From NCBI RefSeq assembly GCF_900105905.1, contig NZ_FNSV01000004.1, positions 62,001 to 126,000 of the forward strand: a stretch of DNA of 64,000 bases, given 5' to 3'. The notes below the pieces were generated by a model. The model did not search any database and was not told the origin of the DNA. It saw only the letters and a program-made list of their open reading frames with translations. The translations under genes and the position numbers were made by a program. The DNA comes from Rhodococcus koreensis. GTDB taxonomy: Bacteria > Actinomycetota > Actinomycetes > Mycobacteriales > Mycobacteriaceae. This document shows positions 9,527 through 17,904 of this stretch, in pieces; within the stretch, counting starts at the first letter, position 1, and each line of letters opens with the position of its first letter.

Positions 9527-9774
9527 TCAGCCAGATCCCGGACAGTTCCCCCGCCGGACTCCAACCGATCGATCGACGCCAGCAGCCGGCGGGCGTTCTC
9601 CGGACTCCTGAGCAAGTATGCCGTTTCCTTCAACGACTCATAATCGTCGAGCGAAACCATCACCACCGGCTCGTGACCTGCCCGCGTGATGACGATTTCT
9701 TCCCGGTCATCGACGACGGCGTTGAGGACCTCGGCGTACCGCGCGCGAGACTCCGAGTAGGTCATGGTTCGCAT
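9523..9774 (-). CDS. yefM: YefM-family antitoxin
   Basis: This 83-residue Phd/YefM antitoxin starts MRTMTYSESRARYAEVLN; an in-frame start nine bases further upstream is less likely, and ATG 9765 is another option. The N-terminal domain (residues 1-55, with ITRAGHEPVVMVSLDDYESL) is the DNA-binding fold. The acidic C-terminal segment after ETAYLLRSP wraps the toxin. It is the first gene of the pair and should repress its own promoter through the palindrome at 9795-9814. Confidence 0.94.
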   Translation of the reverse strand: MRTMTYSESRARYAEVLNAVVDDREEIVITRAGHEPVVMVSLDDYESLKETAYLLRSPENARRLLASIDRLESGGGTVRDLAE

Positions 9775-9794
9775 TGAGCACACCTCCAGTTATC

Positions 9795-9814
9795 ACGTAC
9801 AAGAAATTGTACGT
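9795..9814. promoter_or_regulatory. YefM operator palindrome
   Basis: A perfect inverted repeat ACGTACAA-GAAA-TTGTACGT sits 20 bases upstream of the yefM start. Characterised YefM proteins bind TGTACA-containing palindromes, and the half sites here (TGTACG/CGTACA) match that pattern closely. Confidence 0.7.
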
Positions 9815-10029
9815 AACCCGACATGCTTCCGCAAACGAAGGGGACGACCCACCGTGGTGCGAGCTCGAGAACGAAATTCACCCCGTGGTCCGCATCCCCT
9901 CACCGCCCGCCGATCCCCCGCCGCTCCGGCGAGCGACTCGTCCGGACCCGGGACCGAGCGCGTCCACCAACCGCTGCGGGGCTGCGCAGCGATCCCTGGC
10001 CGACGCCCATCCGGATCGAAAATCCGAGA

Positions 10030-10180
10030 GTGAGGACCCGCAGCGAGACAAACGGGCGGAGCAGCTGCTGCGCAGCCTGGACGTCGCCTCCGAGGACACT
10101 CCCGTCGCGATCTGGCACGGCGAGACGGTGCTGCGCAATCCGACGAATGCAGAACTCGCCCGCATCGTCGGTCTTCCGGT
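10030..10180 (+). pseudogene. Fragment of a thioredoxin reductase-like flavoprotein
   Basis: The frame shows LLRSLDVASEDTPVAIW and then HGETVLRNPTNAELARIVGL, a segment typical of the linker region in actinobacterial FAD-dependent thioredoxin reductase-like proteins. No Rossmann domains flank it. It is a relic; the surrounding frames have no recognisable domains. Confidence 0.45.
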
Positions 10181-10470
10181 CCCAGACTCGGCCCCGGACG
10201 CCGACGCGGCGCCACCGATGCGCGCCGCGGTGGCCGGCGATCCGGATACGCCGCGTGCCGTCGCGGACGATGAAGGCACCGGACGCGGATCCCAGCGCAG
10301 CGAGGGGGGTCATTCGATGCGATGCTCACGGTCGCTCTGCGTTACGACCGGGCGATAATCCTCGGATGGTCGTCGAAACTGCAGATCGAGATCGACTCCC
10401 AGGCTTCGTGGCTGCATCGCAAATCAATATAGTGTCGACAGCGTTGTAACCGTCGGCCGAACCCGAGGTT

Positions 10471-10626
10471 GTGGAGACCATCGACGTAGATAATCGACCT
10501 GCCGTTGCGTCGGCCCTCGCGCCCGCAGCGACAGCCCGCGATTCCTTGGCTCCAGCCGCTGCGACGGTCGCCGCCACACTGGCCGCAGTCGACGTCGTCG
10601 ATCCCGTCGATTCGCCTTGGGAATAG
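10471..10626 (+). CDS. Possible small acidic/Ala-rich protein upstream of helicase
   Basis: A 51-codon frame from GTG 10471 ends nine bases before the helicase start. The peptide is Ala-rich with an acidic end (VDVVDPVDSPWE). It may be a short co-transcribed gene, or simply the open leader of the helicase transcript. No homologue is recognised and the ribosome site is weak. Confidence 0.3.
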   Translation: METIDVDNRPAVASALAPAATARDSLAPAAATVAATLAAVDVVDPVDSPWE

Positions 10627-10635
10627 CCTGCACTC

Positions 10636-12342
10636 ATGGCCGCACGGAAGACCACCCAGCGACGCTCCAGTCCCAGGCGAGCCAGCGCCGCGCCGCTGAT
10701 ACCCACCCCGAGGCACGGGGAGCAGATCTGGATACTCGACGTCCCGCACCGGGCGCCCGCGCCCGGTGCCAAGTACTACAAAGCGCTCAAAGCATTTGCC
10801 TACATCGGCACTCAATTGCCTGACGAACTCGCCGTCCACGCATCGAAACCGTACTCGTACGCTCGCTGGGTCGAAGAGGACCTCAACGGCGTGCGGCAAC
10901 CGGGCGCCACTGGTTTCCACAAGACACCGCGGCCAGAACAGGTGGACTCCGCGAAGGCGATCGCGACGGCCTTTCGCCACGGCAAGCGCGGATTCTTGTT
11001 GGCCGACGAGCCCGGTGTAGGCAAGACCGGCAGCGCAATCCTCGGCGCGAAAGCTGCGCTGAAATTAGGGGGCGGCGACACCGTACTCATCACCGTGGAC
11101 CGGCCAGCCCAGATCACCATCGCCGCGTGGCGCGACGCCCTCGCTGCGTTCGGCGACGGTGGCTATCGGTGGCTGATCATCTCCCCGGACCAGCTCAAGA
11201 AGTTGCTCGGACGCAACGGCCAACCGAAGTACTCCTTCTCCCTCGTCATCAATGACGAGGCACAGCAATTCAGGCATCTCACGGCCCAGCGCACCCAGTA
11301 CCAGCGGCGCGTCAACCGCCTCGCCGCGACGCCAGAGAAGGCGCCGTTCGTCATCACCGTGACGGCGACGCCGGGTCATCACCCAGGCGAATACACCTAC
11401 TTGTCCTCGCTTTTCGCGCAACTGCACGATGACCCGCCGGGCGAGTGGGCCGATCTTGGCAAGAAGCTGGTCGAGCACGGACTTCCCCTGGCTCCCGGGT
11501 GGGACAAGGGCAAATGGGACTGGAACGACCAAGCAAAAGGCTCTCAGCAGCTGCAGCATCAGGCCGTCACCCGCGTCCGGAAATGGATGACCGACTGCGA
11601 CCCGCCCGTCATGATGCATCGCGACGCGCCCTGGGGGCCGCCACCTATCGACGGCCTGCCACTCGACTTCACCGCCACCCAATGGGCTGCGTACCACCAG
11701 GACTGGAGCGAGTTCCGGAGCGCGATGAAGATCGCCCGCCAAGGGAACGACACCGCCCGCGGCCGTGCCGCCCTGATGCGGTTCCGGCAGAAAGCAGGCA
11801 TGCTGAGAGCCCCGCAGACCGCCGAGTTGGTAGCCGCACACGTCGAACGCGGCTACCAGGTACTCGTCGCCGTCGAATTGGTCACCACGGCCGCCGACCC
11901 GGTAGCCAACCTCGTGGAGGAGCACGGCATTGGCGTCTCACGCATCTTCGGCGGCGGCGATCTCGAGACGGAACGCATCAGATTTCAGCGCGGCCACAAC
12001 CCGGTCGTGGTGTTCAACACCGCATCTTCGATCAACCTGCAGGCGTCCGAGTTGATGGTCGACGGTTCCCGAGCCTCATCCGCACGCCGCATCGGGTTCT
12101 TCCACCAGCCTCGCTACTCCGGAATTGCCGCACGCCAAACGATGGGTCGCGCGCATCGCGACGGGCAGGTTTGCTCATGGTCACTCCTGTTCGCCACCGG
12201 AACGGTGGAGGAGCAAGCGGCTCGGATCATGATCAGTCGGCTCATGGTGACATCAGCCAGTGTCGATGGCGATCTCGAGGCATTCGCGAAGCTCGCGCGG
12301 CTGTTCGACGCAGACTGGCTTCCCGAAAGCATATTCGAGTAG
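10636..12342 (+). CDS. SNF2-type DEAD/DEAH-like helicase
   Basis: This 568-residue superfamily 2 ATPase is complete by motif: Q-like RPEQVDSAKAI, Walker A ADEPGVGKTGSA (about residue 130), Walker B INDEAQQ (about 208), motif III TVTATPG (about 242), and the second RecA domain with VVVFNTASSINLQ and motif VI QTMGRAHRDGQ (about 508-518). The arginine-finger motif and length fit the compact SNF2-like helicases of phages and plasmids, which remodel protein-DNA complexes during replication or recombination. No nuclease domain is visible. It stands just upstream of a zinc-ribbon nuclease, which could be functionally linked. Confidence 0.85.
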   Translation: MAARKTTQRRSSPRRASAAPLIPTPRHGEQIWILDVPHRAPAPGAKYYKALKAFAYIGTQLPDELAVHASKPYSYARWVEEDLNGVRQPGATGFHKTPRPEQVDSAKAIATAFRHGKRGFLLADEPGVGKTGSAILGAKAALKLGGGDTVLITVDRPAQITIAAWRDALAAFGDGGYRWLIISPDQLKKLLGRNGQPKYSFSLVINDEAQQFRHLTAQRTQYQRRVNRLAATPEKAPFVITVTATPGHHPGEYTYLSSLFAQLHDDPPGEWADLGKKLVEHGLPLAPGWDKGKWDWNDQAKGSQQLQHQAVTRVRKWMTDCDPPVMMHRDAPWGPPPIDGLPLDFTATQWAAYHQDWSEFRSAMKIARQGNDTARGRAALMRFRQKAGMLRAPQTAELVAAHVERGYQVLVAVELVTTAADPVANLVEEHGIGVSRIFGGGDLETERIRFQRGHNPVVVFNTASSINLQASELMVDGSRASSARRIGFFHQPRYSGIAARQTMGRAHRDGQVCSWSLLFATGTVEEQAARIMISRLMVTSASVDGDLEAFAKLARLFDADWLPESIFE

Positions 12343-12759
12343 GAATGATGCCAGGACCACGGACCTCCGCAAACGCGAGTGAGCGGATATGCATATCGCC
12401 CCGCGAGTGTGCTCACACTTGGGTGTCCACCTTGGTGGACAGAAGACCGACTTGGCAATGCCGCGGCGGGATACGAACTCCTTCGTCGTCCGGCCGGCGT
12501 CTTTGCTACGCCGCTGGTGGTCACCTCGCCATCCTTCTGCGATGCAAGTCAGCAGATTCGCCGTGCCCTGCGGCAAACCAAAGGCCAAACCCTGTCCGAT
12601 GATCCACGGACATCCCGGCAATCGAGCGGACCGCCGTTGCCAAGGCCCGACCACACCGCGAGGATCCGCGACATGACCGCGGGGTTGCAGCCCCACAACA
12701 CACGCACTGACCGAGCCATCCCCGCTTCAACTGTCAGTGCGCGCTGCTACTTTCGGCGC
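12343..12759. other. Non-coding gap between helicase and nuclease
   Basis: No gene is seen. The gap contains the near-perfect palindrome around 12384-12400 (core ATATGCATAT) and the inverted repeat TGTCCACC-TT-GGTGGACA near 12424-12441, which could be operators. Confidence 0.4.
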
Positions 12760-13893
12760 ATGACGACCCGAGGCCAGCTTTCAGTCGCTGAGAGGGCACC
12801 GTATTTGGTTGTTGAATGGCACCCAGACCGGAACGGCGACCTCACCGCGGACCGCGTCAGCTACGGGACCAACAAGCCTATTTGGTGGCGCTGCCAGAAG
12901 TGTGGGCATGAATGGTTGAGCGCGCCTCGGACAAGAATCCGGTCGACCGAGACCACGGGTTCACACCGGATCATGGGGTGCCCGTCATGCTGGAAACTCA
13001 GCGCTAGCACCACTATGCAAACTCGGGCCAACAAACGGAATGCAATGTCACTCGGCCACCGACCTGACCTTCTCGAAGAGTTTCACAAGTCGAAGAACTC
13101 TGACGCGAGCGCAGAGCACGTCACCTCTCGGGACCGAGTCTGGTGGACATGCCGACAGTGCGGATCTGAGTGGAGGACCACGGTCGGTGTTCGGCTTGCA
13201 GGGCACGGTTGCCCTCAATGCGGCCGGAGATCCCACAACGCAAAGATGAAGACACCGAAGTCAGGAAACTCCCTCACAAAGCGCCGACCCGACCTCGCCG
13301 CGGATTGGAACTGGGCCAGGAACGGACGCGGCCCGGGCCAATACAGCTTCGGAAGCTCGCAAGAGGTCTGGTGGCTGTGCAAAACCTGCGGTCACGAATG
13401 GGAAACCACGATCAACCAACGGAGCCACAGCACCAAAGGAAGCGGCTGCCCAGGATGCCGGCTCTGGGGTACCAGCGGGGAAGAGATCAAACTTCGATGT
13501 GAACTGATCGCAGCAGGTGTCCCACTCGACCCGGTCAAACGAAAGGTTCGCCTCGAATCCCCTGCTCGTTCCTACAATTGCGACATGCTCTGCCCCGAGT
13601 GGCGGCTGATAATTGAGCTCGACGGGCACCACTACCACAAGTTTCCACACAACGTAAACCAGGACCGCGTCAAAACCACCGCACTGACCGACGCAGGCTG
13701 GACAGTCGTACGCGTCCGCGTCGACCTTCCGCAGATCACAGCCAACGAGGTCCACGTGACACGAACGGACAGAGAGCTCGACCGCGCCAAGCTCGTCCTT
13801 ACGAAGCTTCTGGAGCTCGACTACCGAATCGAATATGCCGAAGAATACTTGCTATCCGAGATGCCGTGGGCGTCCCCCTGCGTGTCAGGCTGA
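12760..13893 (+). CDS. Zinc-ribbon repeat protein with Vsr/DUF559-like endonuclease domain
   Basis: From ATG 12760 the 377-residue protein has three treble-clef zinc ribbons of the WWxCxxCGxEW...CPxC type (WWRCQKCGHEW, WWTCRQCGSEW, WWLCKTCGHEW), each preceded by a 'P-dLa-eWh-xkN' segment. The C-terminal 120 residues form a PD-(D/E)XK nuclease: CDMLCPEWRLIIELDGHHYH supplies the Asp and Glu-x-Asp, and R-VKTTALTDAGWTVVRVRV the rest of the Vsr/DUF559 core. Such proteins are plausible DNA-targeting nucleases of unknown role, perhaps defence or homing. The stop codon lies at the left end of the IS3 element, so the original C-terminus may be truncated. A frame extending upstream of 12760 is not supported. 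Confidence 0.75.
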   Translation: MTTRGQLSVAERAPYLVVEWHPDRNGDLTADRVSYGTNKPIWWRCQKCGHEWLSAPRTRIRSTETTGSHRIMGCPSCWKLSASTTMQTRANKRNAMSLGHRPDLLEEFHKSKNSDASAEHVTSRDRVWWTCRQCGSEWRTTVGVRLAGHGCPQCGRRSHNAKMKTPKSGNSLTKRRPDLAADWNWARNGRGPGQYSFGSSQEVWWLCKTCGHEWETTINQRSHSTKGSGCPGCRLWGTSGEEIKLRCELIAAGVPLDPVKRKVRLESPARSYNCDMLCPEWRLIIELDGHHYHKFPHNVNQDRVKTTALTDAGWTVVRVRVDLPQITANEVHVTRTDRELDRAKLVLTKLLELDYRIEYAEEYLLSEMPWASPCVSG

Positions 13894-13995
13894 GTTGAGT
13901 CCACCGGTTCACAGCAACCCCGCCTGCAGGGCGAGATACGGATCAACCCGACAATGACAATTTCCAGCCTGGCCGTAGCCGGGGACAATGGTCAC

Positions 13996-14385
13996 ATGGA
14001 GTCTTCCCACCCACGTTCCGACGGACCACGCCGACGCTCATTCGCCCCGGCGGACAAGCTCGCGCACCTGGCCGCCTACGAGCAGGCCTGCCAGACGAAC
14101 GAAGGCGGCGCCTACCTGCGCCGCGAGGGCCTCTACTCCTCCCTCATCACCGAGTGGCGCAAGCAACGCGACGCCGGCGTCCTCGACGGCAAACCCGCCG
14201 GCGCGAAGGTCGGCAAACTCACCGCCGAGCAGGCCGAGATCGCTCGCCTCAAGCGGGAGCTCGACCGCACGAACAAGCGACTGGCCACCACCGAAGCCGC
14301 CCTGGACATCATGGGAAAAGCGCATGCTCTCTTGGAATCGCTCTCCGAGAGAGCGGATTTGGACGACAAGCCAACCAAGCGCTGA
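13996..14385 (+). CDS. IS3-family transposase OrfA
   Basis: This small protein has an N-terminal helix-turn-helix (FAPADKLAHLAAYEQ, then YSSLITEWRKQRD) and a C-terminal leucine zipper-like stretch (KLTAEQAEIARLKREL onwards), as usual in OrfA. The start is chosen at ATG 13996, with ATG 13954 as alternative. AAAAG at 14316-14320 near the end of the frame is a possible -1 slippage site giving the OrfAB fusion. Confidence 0.88.
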   Translation: MESSHPRSDGPRRRSFAPADKLAHLAAYEQACQTNEGGAYLRREGLYSSLITEWRKQRDAGVLDGKPAGAKVGKLTAEQAEIARLKRELDRTNKRLATTEAALDIMGKAHALLESLSERADLDDKPTKR

Positions 14386-15407
14386 CCGCAGCATGGACCG
14401 AACTGACCAACGTCGGGATGTCGACGAGAAGAGCAAGCGCAGTGACCGGTGTGGTCCGGTCGACCGCGGTCCGGCGTCGCGCCGCGGCCGCCGCACCGAC
14501 ACCTTCCGCTCCAGTCCGACCTACGCATCCGCCGGCGAACAAGCTCACCCCGATCGAACGCCGCCGCATCCTCGACACACTCAACAGTGACCGGTTCGTC
14601 GATCAGGCGCCGCTCGAGGTGTACGCGCAACTCCTCGACGAGGGCGTCTACCTGTGTTCGGTGTCGACGATGTACCGCGTCCTGCGGGAGAACGCACAGG
14701 TCAGTGAACGCCGCAGGCTCGCCCGGCACCCGGCGAGGACCTGCCCGGAGCTGGTCGCGACCGCCCCGCGGCAGGTGTACTCGTGGGACATCACGAAGCT
14801 CGCCGGGCCGGACAAGGGCCGCTACTACGACGCCTACGTGATGATCGACATCTACTCGCGGTACATCGTCGGTGTGCACGTCCACGCACACGAATCGGGT
14901 GTGCTGGCACGGGAGTTGATGGAGCAGATCTTCGCGGTGCACGGCATTCCGCAGGTCGTGCACGCCGACCGTGGCACGTCGATGACCAGCAAGTCAGTCG
15001 CGTCACTGCTGTCGGATCTCGAGGTCACCCGCTCGCATTCGCGGCCGCGGGTCTCGAACGACAACCCGTATTCGGAGGCGGTGTTCAAGACCCTCAAGTA
15101 TGGACCGGAGTTCCCCGAACGGTTCGGATCGCTGCGTGAAGCAAGGGAATTCATGATGCAGTTCACCGAGTGGTACAACCACGAGCATCGCCACACCGGC
15201 ATCGGGCTACACACTGCCGCCGACGTCCACTTCGGTTTGGCGGCGGCGAAGGCCGCCGAACGTCGGCAGGTACTCGAGGCAGCACGGGCCAGGCATCCGT
15301 ACCGCTTCGGCACTACGACAGCGCCGAAGATCCTCGACCTGCCCGACACCGTCTGGATCAACCGCCCCGCCGACGATTCTGCGGAGGCCGAAACGTCAGC
15401 CGCTTAA
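14154..15407 (+). CDS. IS3-family transposase OrfB (DDE integrase core, via -1 frameshift)
   Basis: The frame is -1 relative to OrfA and carries the rve integrase catalytic core. The DDE triad is visible as Asp in YSWDITKL, Asp in VHADRGTSM and Glu in DNPYSEAVFKTLKY. A helix-turn-helix segment (ERRRILDTLNSDRF) and TMYRVLRE precede it. The upstream half of the frame overlaps OrfA and is translated only after frameshifting; the functional part begins around 14320-14420. The core is intact, so the element could still be mobile. Confidence 0.9.
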   Translation: MAQATRRRRPRRQTRRREGRQTHRRAGRDRSPQAGARPHEQATGHHRSRPGHHGKSACSLGIALRESGFGRQANQALTAAWTELTNVGMSTRRASAVTGVVRSTAVRRRAAAAAPTPSAPVRPTHPPANKLTPIERRRILDTLNSDRFVDQAPLEVYAQLLDEGVYLCSVSTMYRVLRENAQVSERRRLARHPARTCPELVATAPRQVYSWDITKLAGPDKGRYYDAYVMIDIYSRYIVGVHVHAHESGVLARELMEQIFAVHGIPQVVHADRGTSMTSKSVASLLSDLEVTRSHSRPRVSNDNPYSEAVFKTLKYGPEFPERFGSLREAREFMMQFTEWYNHEHRHTGIGLHTAADVHFGLAAAKAAERRQVLEAARARHPYRFGTTTAPKILDLPDTVWINRPADDSAEAETSAA

Positions 15408-15446
15408 CACCCGGTGGACTCAACTCCCTTGACAAGTTCCGTCCCG

Positions 15447-15963
15447 GGCCGCGGCAATTGAGCTGCAGCGAGAACTTGCTCGCTCCCTCGGCACCGAATA
15501 CCCAGACCTCGCGGCCGACTGGCATCCGACCAAGAACGACCCACTCACACCGTTCAATGTGGCTCCCCACACCGCCGCCATCGTGTGGTGGAGATGCGTT
15601 GTGTGCTCCCACACCTGGAGGTCGCGCGTTCAAGCCCGCACATATGGACGCGGCTGTCGCATCTGTTCGCGCAAGGCTGGCAGTAGTCGCCCGCCGAAGC
15701 CAGGTGCGTCACTGGCCGACAAGCGGCCGGACGTCGTCGCAGATTGGAACTGGGATAGAAACTCCAACATCACACCAGATCAGGTCGGCGTGAACAGTGC
15801 CAGGATGATTTGGTGGAGGTGCAGCGACTGCGGACACGAGTGGTCGTCGCCGATCAAGAGCAGGGTCCGATCGAGAACTCATCGACGGGGCATCTGCCCA
15901 AGGCGATCGAGGAAGACGCCCGGTGCCTTTGCCCGCGAAGGCGATGCGAGCAAAGGGGTCTGA
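15447..15963 (+). pseudogene. Second zinc-ribbon repeat fragment, right of the IS
   Basis: The frame is open from the right end of the IS and encodes LGTEYPDLAADWHPTKN, WWRCVVCSHTW with CRIC, then DKRPDVVADWNWDRN and WWRCSDCGHEW. These are two more ribbons of the same type as in the gene at 12760. The second ribbon lacks its final CPxC, the frame ends at 15963 without a nuclease domain, and there is no start of its own. It may be the tail of the interrupted gene or the head of a second one. Confidence 0.6.
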
Positions 15964-16214
15964 ACCTATTCTCAGCGGCTCCACTCGGATCTAGTCGGGT
16001 CGGCGAATGGTTTTACGATTGGTGCCACGACGAAATCCATTCGACGTTGGGAGTCGGCGTAGTTGGGCCTCGCCCTCTTGCTGATGAGGTACCTTCCATA
16101 GCTATCCGACCGATTAGCCATTCTTGATGTCGCAATCCGACTCGCTCATATTCACTGAAGCGAGCAGTGCGTAATGGACGTAGAGTGGGTGCGGAAGGTG
16201 ACGAAGGAGTTGAA

Positions 16215-16583
16215 ATGGCGCGCCAAGTAGTTGTCGAGCATGTCGACGATATCGACGGATCCCCCATTGTGGAGGGCAAGGGTGAGACGATCGCATTCTC
16301 CGTGAATGGAATCGACTACGAGATTGATTTGTCGGCGAAGAATGCGAAGGACTTCCACAAGAAGCTTGATTACTACATCGATCACGCCACACGGGTAGGT
16401 GGCCGCAAGAATCGATCAGCGGGCACACTCGCGTCGGGTGATGAGGTCAAGCGGAAGCCTGCACGGCGGGACCGTGATCATGTGAGGGGAGTGCGGGAAT
16501 GGGCCCAGGAGCAGGGGTATGACATCGGGGTCCGCGGGCGCATTCCTACCGAGATCGCGGAGGCGTACAACGCTGCTCACTGA
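16215..16583 (+). CDS. lsr2: Lsr2 nucleoid-associated protein (H-NS-like)
   Basis: The 122-residue protein starts at ATG 16215 after AAGGAG. The N-terminal oligomerisation domain (MARQVVVEHVDDIDGS through YEIDLSAKNAKDFHKKL) and the C-terminal DNA-binding domain (VREWAQEQGYDI, then the AT-hook-like RGRIP, EIAEAYNAAH) are both complete. Lsr2 bridges AT-rich and horizontally acquired DNA in actinobacteria and silences it. Plasmid copies usually act as stealth factors. A decayed second copy is at 24982-25290. Confidence 0.95.
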   Translation: MARQVVVEHVDDIDGSPIVEGKGETIAFSVNGIDYEIDLSAKNAKDFHKKLDYYIDHATRVGGRKNRSAGTLASGDEVKRKPARRDRDHVRGVREWAQEQGYDIGVRGRIPTEIAEAYNAAH

Positions 16584-17405
16584 CGACCATTAGGAGAGCG
16601 CAGTTGTTAGTTGAGTTCCACGGCGGAGTGGATGGAGTGGAAGCTGAGGGACAAGGCGGGAGTGCGGGTGGCATGTCTGCGACAAGCCCCTGCCCTAAGA
16701 CTTGCCATTCGACGCGCATGCCAGGTCTCGGAGCAACCCCGACCAGCCCCCGTCCTTCCGGTGAGCGATTTGTCAATCGAGTCACCGCCCCAATCTCCTT
16801 CGCGGACTCCCGTTAGAATCCGACCCATTCTGAACAGCCCGATCGATAAGTAATCGCGACGCCTATTCATCGATTCGGCGGCGTTGTTCTAGCGCACACA
16901 TGCTTACGCCACCGCCATGATGTACCGAAACCGCTTCCGGCCGAGCGTATTCATCCACATCACATCAGCATCGAACGCCTGATGGCCGTCGGCCACGCCC
17001 GGTTCGCCGCCCCCACCGACCGAAACGTGGATTCCCGGCTGCCGTCTCGGTGAGGCCACTCGGTGACGTGCGGTACTGGCTTCGACACTGGCGCGGACGG
17101 GCAACTCCGCACGGCGATGGGACCGACCGACACCGACGTCCCCGTGGTCGGATGCGCTAACGAAGGTGCCAACTCGCAAGGTCGATGGTCGTACCGCAAT
17201 CGTCCAGTTCACGAGCAAACACTCTGCCGCCCATTTTGGGCGGCTATTGCTGCACAAAATGGCGATGTGCTGGACGTCGCGTGAACGAACCCCTCTCTGC
17301 GCGATCAGTCGCGCTAAACCAGCGCTAAACCGGATCGGCGAGACCACGGGTTTCGGACCTCTTGTTGAGGCACTCCTCGCGCGGGAACCGATCCGGCGAT
17401 TAGAA
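16584..17405. other. Relic-rich gap after lsr2
   Basis: No intact gene is seen. Bases about 16964-17030 match the Rep1 gene (CATCAGCATCGAACGC and onwards; peptide SIERLMAVGHARFA versus SIERIMAVAAAHARFA), so this is another truncated rep-gene piece. The remaining sequence shows no recognised domain. Confidence 0.5.
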
Positions 17406-17438
17406 GTGGGGACCGCACCCACTGGATGCGGTCCCCAC
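17406..17438 (-). terminator. Hairpin terminator of the cold-shock gene relic
   Basis: A perfect 12-bp stem (GTGGGGACCGCA / TGCGGTCCCCAC) with a 9-base loop lies 10 bases beyond the minus-strand stop of the cspA-like relic. Confidence 0.75.
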
Positions 17439-17448
17439 GTGACACTGG

Positions 17449-17655
17449 TCAGACAGAGCGTACATTCGTGGCCTGCGGGCCCTTCTGCCCTTGGCCGACC
17501 TCGAACTCCACACGCTGGTTCTCATCGAGCGACTTGAAGCCGCTGCCCGAGATCTCCGAGTAATGCACGAAGACGTCCGGAGTTCCGTCGTCGGGGTTCC
17601 GATCTCGATCACTCGATCCTGCCACTTCTTGGTGCAGTTGCGAAGACCGCCCACC
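17449..17655 (-). pseudogene. cspA: Cold shock protein (CspA-like), N-terminus frameshifted
   Basis: On the minus strand the C-terminal half reads [30 protein letters not shown] and [13 protein letters not shown] followed by stop, a textbook CspA RNP2/beta-4-5 region. Upstream the expected KWFN..KGFGFI region survives only as KKWQDRV in another frame, so at least one indel has destroyed the N-terminus. The terminator is intact, which suggests recent decay or acquisition of a partial gene. Confidence 0.8.
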
Positions 17656-17880
17656 GTTTTCACACCGACCTACGACCGGTCGTCAATGCACCGTCAATGA
17701 CCTGCGGTGGCGGATTGATGGTGCCGGTGTCCCATGTGACCGAGTCGTTCACACCAATCAGGAACGACTCCAGGTGTGAGTGAGTGGGGATCGAGGCGAT
17801 GCACTCGTGGGTTCCGCCGACATAGGTGGCCATCGATCGACATTGCTTCGACCGATCCCAGCGTGGGATTGCACTTCCTT

Positions 17881-17903
17881 GTTTTAGTCACATAGACTAA
17901 AAC
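17881..17903. promoter_or_regulatory. Perfect palindrome, likely NrtR-type operator
   Basis: GTTTTAGTC-ACATA-GACTAAAAC, with 9-bp arms, ends one base before the first start codon (17905) of the four-gene operon. The last gene of that operon is an NrtR-like Nudix repressor, whose relatives bind AT-rich palindromes with TAGTC-like half sites. Binding here would block transcription of a leaderless or short-leader message. Confidence 0.7.
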
Positions 17904-17904
17904 A

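Larger units (their letters stand above)
13883..15434 (+). mobile_element. IS3-family insertion sequence
   Basis: The element encodes overlapping orfA and orfB in the -1 arrangement. The ends carry inverted repeats that share GAGTTGAGTCCACCGG (13892-13907 and, inverted, 15411-15426). The outer bases also match approximately as TGTCA at 13883-13887 and TGACA at 15430-15434, with a one-base gap. I could not find a convincing target duplication, so the exact outer limits are uncertain. It separates two zinc-ribbon coding segments. Confidence 0.85.

Noticed and set aside
12379..12759. Upstream extension of the zinc-ribbon nuclease frame
   Set aside because: The 127 extra residues have no similarity to the repeats and ATG 12760 begins exactly where the conserved pattern starts.
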